Below, piece by piece: positions 63,046-64,000 of a stretch of DNA of 64,000 nt. The stretch lies in the NCBI GenBank assembly GCA_017307865.1, contig JAFKGE010000030.1, positions 1-64,000 on the forward strand, read 5' to 3'. This DNA comes from Burkholderiales bacterium. Lineage in GTDB: Bacteria > Pseudomonadota > Gammaproteobacteria > Burkholderiales > Burkholderiaceae_C. The number at the start of each line of letters is the position of its first letter. Position 1 is the first letter of the stretch. The notes below the pieces were generated by a model. That model saw only the letters and a program-made list of their open reading frames with translations. It did no database searches and was not told the origin of the DNA. The position numbers and the translations under genes were made by a program.

Positions 63046-64000
63046 CGTCCAGATCGGCATCGGGCGGTCGTCCGCGCGGTGGATGGTGTTCACGTTCTTG
63101 CGCATGGCCCAGGGTCGCACCTGGTCGTGCAGCGGCAGGTAGTTGTAGTCGTCCTTCACGATCTGCAGCGCCTCGTGGATCATGCCGTCGCGCTTCTTGG
63201 CGTCCATCTCGACCTTGATGCCGTCGATCAGCGCGTCGACCTTGGGGTTGCTCATGCGCCCGTTGTTGAAGTTGCCCGAGGTGCCGCCCTTCGGGTCCAC
63301 GGTGTGGATCAGCGAGTCCAGCGTGTACAGCGCGTCGAAGGTGGCCACGCCCCAGCCCAGCATGTAGGCGCTGACTTCAAAGCGCTGGATCTTGGCCGAG
63401 TGGATCGACATCGGGTTGGTCTGCAGCTTGGTCTTGATGCCGGCCTTGGTCCACATCGCGGTCACCGCCTGGCAGATCGCTTCGTCGTTGACGTAGCGGT
63501 CGTTGGGGCAGTCCAGCGTCAGCTCGAAGCCGTCCGGGTAGCCGGCGTCGGCCAGCAGCTTCTTGGCTGCCTCGACGTCGAACTTGGAGGCGCGCGTGGC
63601 CAGTTGCTGCGTCCAGCCGTTGACCATGGGCGCGATCATGGTGCCGGTGGGCTTGCCCAGGCCGCGCATCACGTTGCGCTCGATGGCGGCGATGTCCACC
63701 GCCTGGTAGAGCGCCTGGCGCACGCGCTTGTCCTTCAGCGGGTTCTTGCCCTTGACGCCCGGCAACTCGTCGCGGAACTGGTCGAAGCCGAGGAAGATGG
63801 TGCGGTTTTCCAGCCCGTCGAGCACCTTCAGGTTGGGGTCGCGGCGCATGCGCTCGATGTCCTGCACCGGCGGGTCCTGCACCAGGTCGACCTGGCCCGA
63901 GATGAGCGCGGCCGAGCGCGTGGCGGCCGACTTGATGGGCGTGAACACCACCTCGTCGATGTTGCCCTTGGGCTTGTCCCACCAGGCGTCGTTTTTCTTC
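63034..64000 (-). CDS. peptide-type ABC transporter substrate-binding protein (partial)
   Basis: The last 322 codons of a solute-binding protein family 5 (SBP_bac_5) gene; the 5' end is beyond the window. The sequence contains KNDAWWDKPKGNIDEVVFTP, GQVDLVQDPPVQDIERMR, DKRVRQALYQAVDIAAIE and LRVQPHMTDHLP-like C-terminal features (here YNYLPLHDQVRPWAMRKNV). These are typical of periplasmic binders of oligopeptides, dipeptides or nickel. The ligand is unknown. The stop codon falls in a family B repeat. Confidence 0.88.
   Translation of the reverse strand, partial: KKNDAWWDKPKGNIDEVVFTPIKSAATRSAALISGQVDLVQDPPVQDIERMRRDPNLKVLDGLENRTIFLGFDQFRDELPGVKGKNPLKDKRVRQALYQAVDIAAIERNVMRGLGKPTGTMIAPMVNGWTQQLATRASKFDVEAAKKLLADAGYPDGFELTLDCPNDRYVNDEAICQAVTAMWTKAGIKTKLQTNPMSIHSAKIQRFEVSAYMLGWGVATFDALYTLDSLIHTVDPKGGTSGNFNNGRMSNPKVDALIDGIKVEMDAKKRDGMIHEALQIVKDDYNYLPLHDQVRPWAMRKNVNTIHRADDRPMPIWTTIK

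Overview
The window is GC-rich DNA, dense with protein-coding genes on both strands, from what looks like a betaproteobacterium of the Comamonadaceae (Acidovorax/Ottowia/Alicycliphilus type). This is an inference from the overall protein character, a monomeric isocitrate dehydrogenase, the metX-metW pair, a LiuR-type MerR regulator, and several short interspersed repeat families that I associate with this family from memory. No rRNA, tRNA or CRISPR array was recognised.

Layout. 1-450: the end of an IS630-type transposase next to the 3' remnant of a PhoX/DUF839-like gene. 468-5805: DUF1439 lipoprotein and RcnB-like pair, alpha/beta hydrolase, AEC transporter and monomeric icd. 6036-12134: UDP-glucose dehydrogenase, UDP-uronate epimerase, a GT39 and a GT2 glycosyltransferase and a flippase-like membrane protein, which together look like a lipid-linked sugar (probably hexuronate) pathway for the cell surface. 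12329-14940: hpd with a divergent Lrp-type regulator, and a GNAT protein. 14981-15560: a very large imperfect palindrome. 15669-26181: corC-lnt, fabA-fabB, glyQ-glyS, a gmhB-like gene, plsC and a YgjP-like metallopeptidase. 26225-30228: lactate utilisation (lldP, lldD) with a LysR regulator.

30263-39575 is centred on a MerR/LiuR-like regulator flanked by two near-identical 16-bp operators. One side carries MBL hydrolase, enoyl-CoA hydratase and a RhlG-like SDR; the other carries thioesterase, isovaleryl-CoA dehydrogenase, carbonic anhydrase, aceK, a foreign-looking AT-rich gene and a thiolase. This reads as an acyl-CoA/leucine catabolism locus. 39762-43236: an SDR, an AbrB/PIN toxin-antitoxin pair, an acyl-CoA dehydrogenase, a PD-(D/E)XK-like protein and a YchJ protein. 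43319-47053: trkA, trkH and a transglutaminase-like protein. 47061-51553: LuxR-type regulator, amidase, metW and metX. metX has a promoter, a SAM-II riboswitch and an intrinsic terminator directly upstream. 52059-55831: glycine-rich RNA-binding protein, SDR, and lptC-kdsC-kdsD (Kdo synthesis and LPS export). 55890-64000: Kef-type antiporter, apt, zinc alcohol dehydrogenase, hemerythrin, mnmE, amidohydrolase and the end of a peptide-type ABC substrate-binding protein.

The most unusual content is the set of repeats. Family A is a palindrome built on GCAGAGGACGCAAAG (3 copies). Family B carries GATAGCT plus a GCGCTTG/CAAGCGC hairpin (about 11 copies, some inside coding sequence). Family C starts at the TGA stop of the upstream gene in all 3 copies. 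Family D is the single giant palindrome. Family E (2 copies) supplies a ribosome binding site and GTG start to the gene that follows.
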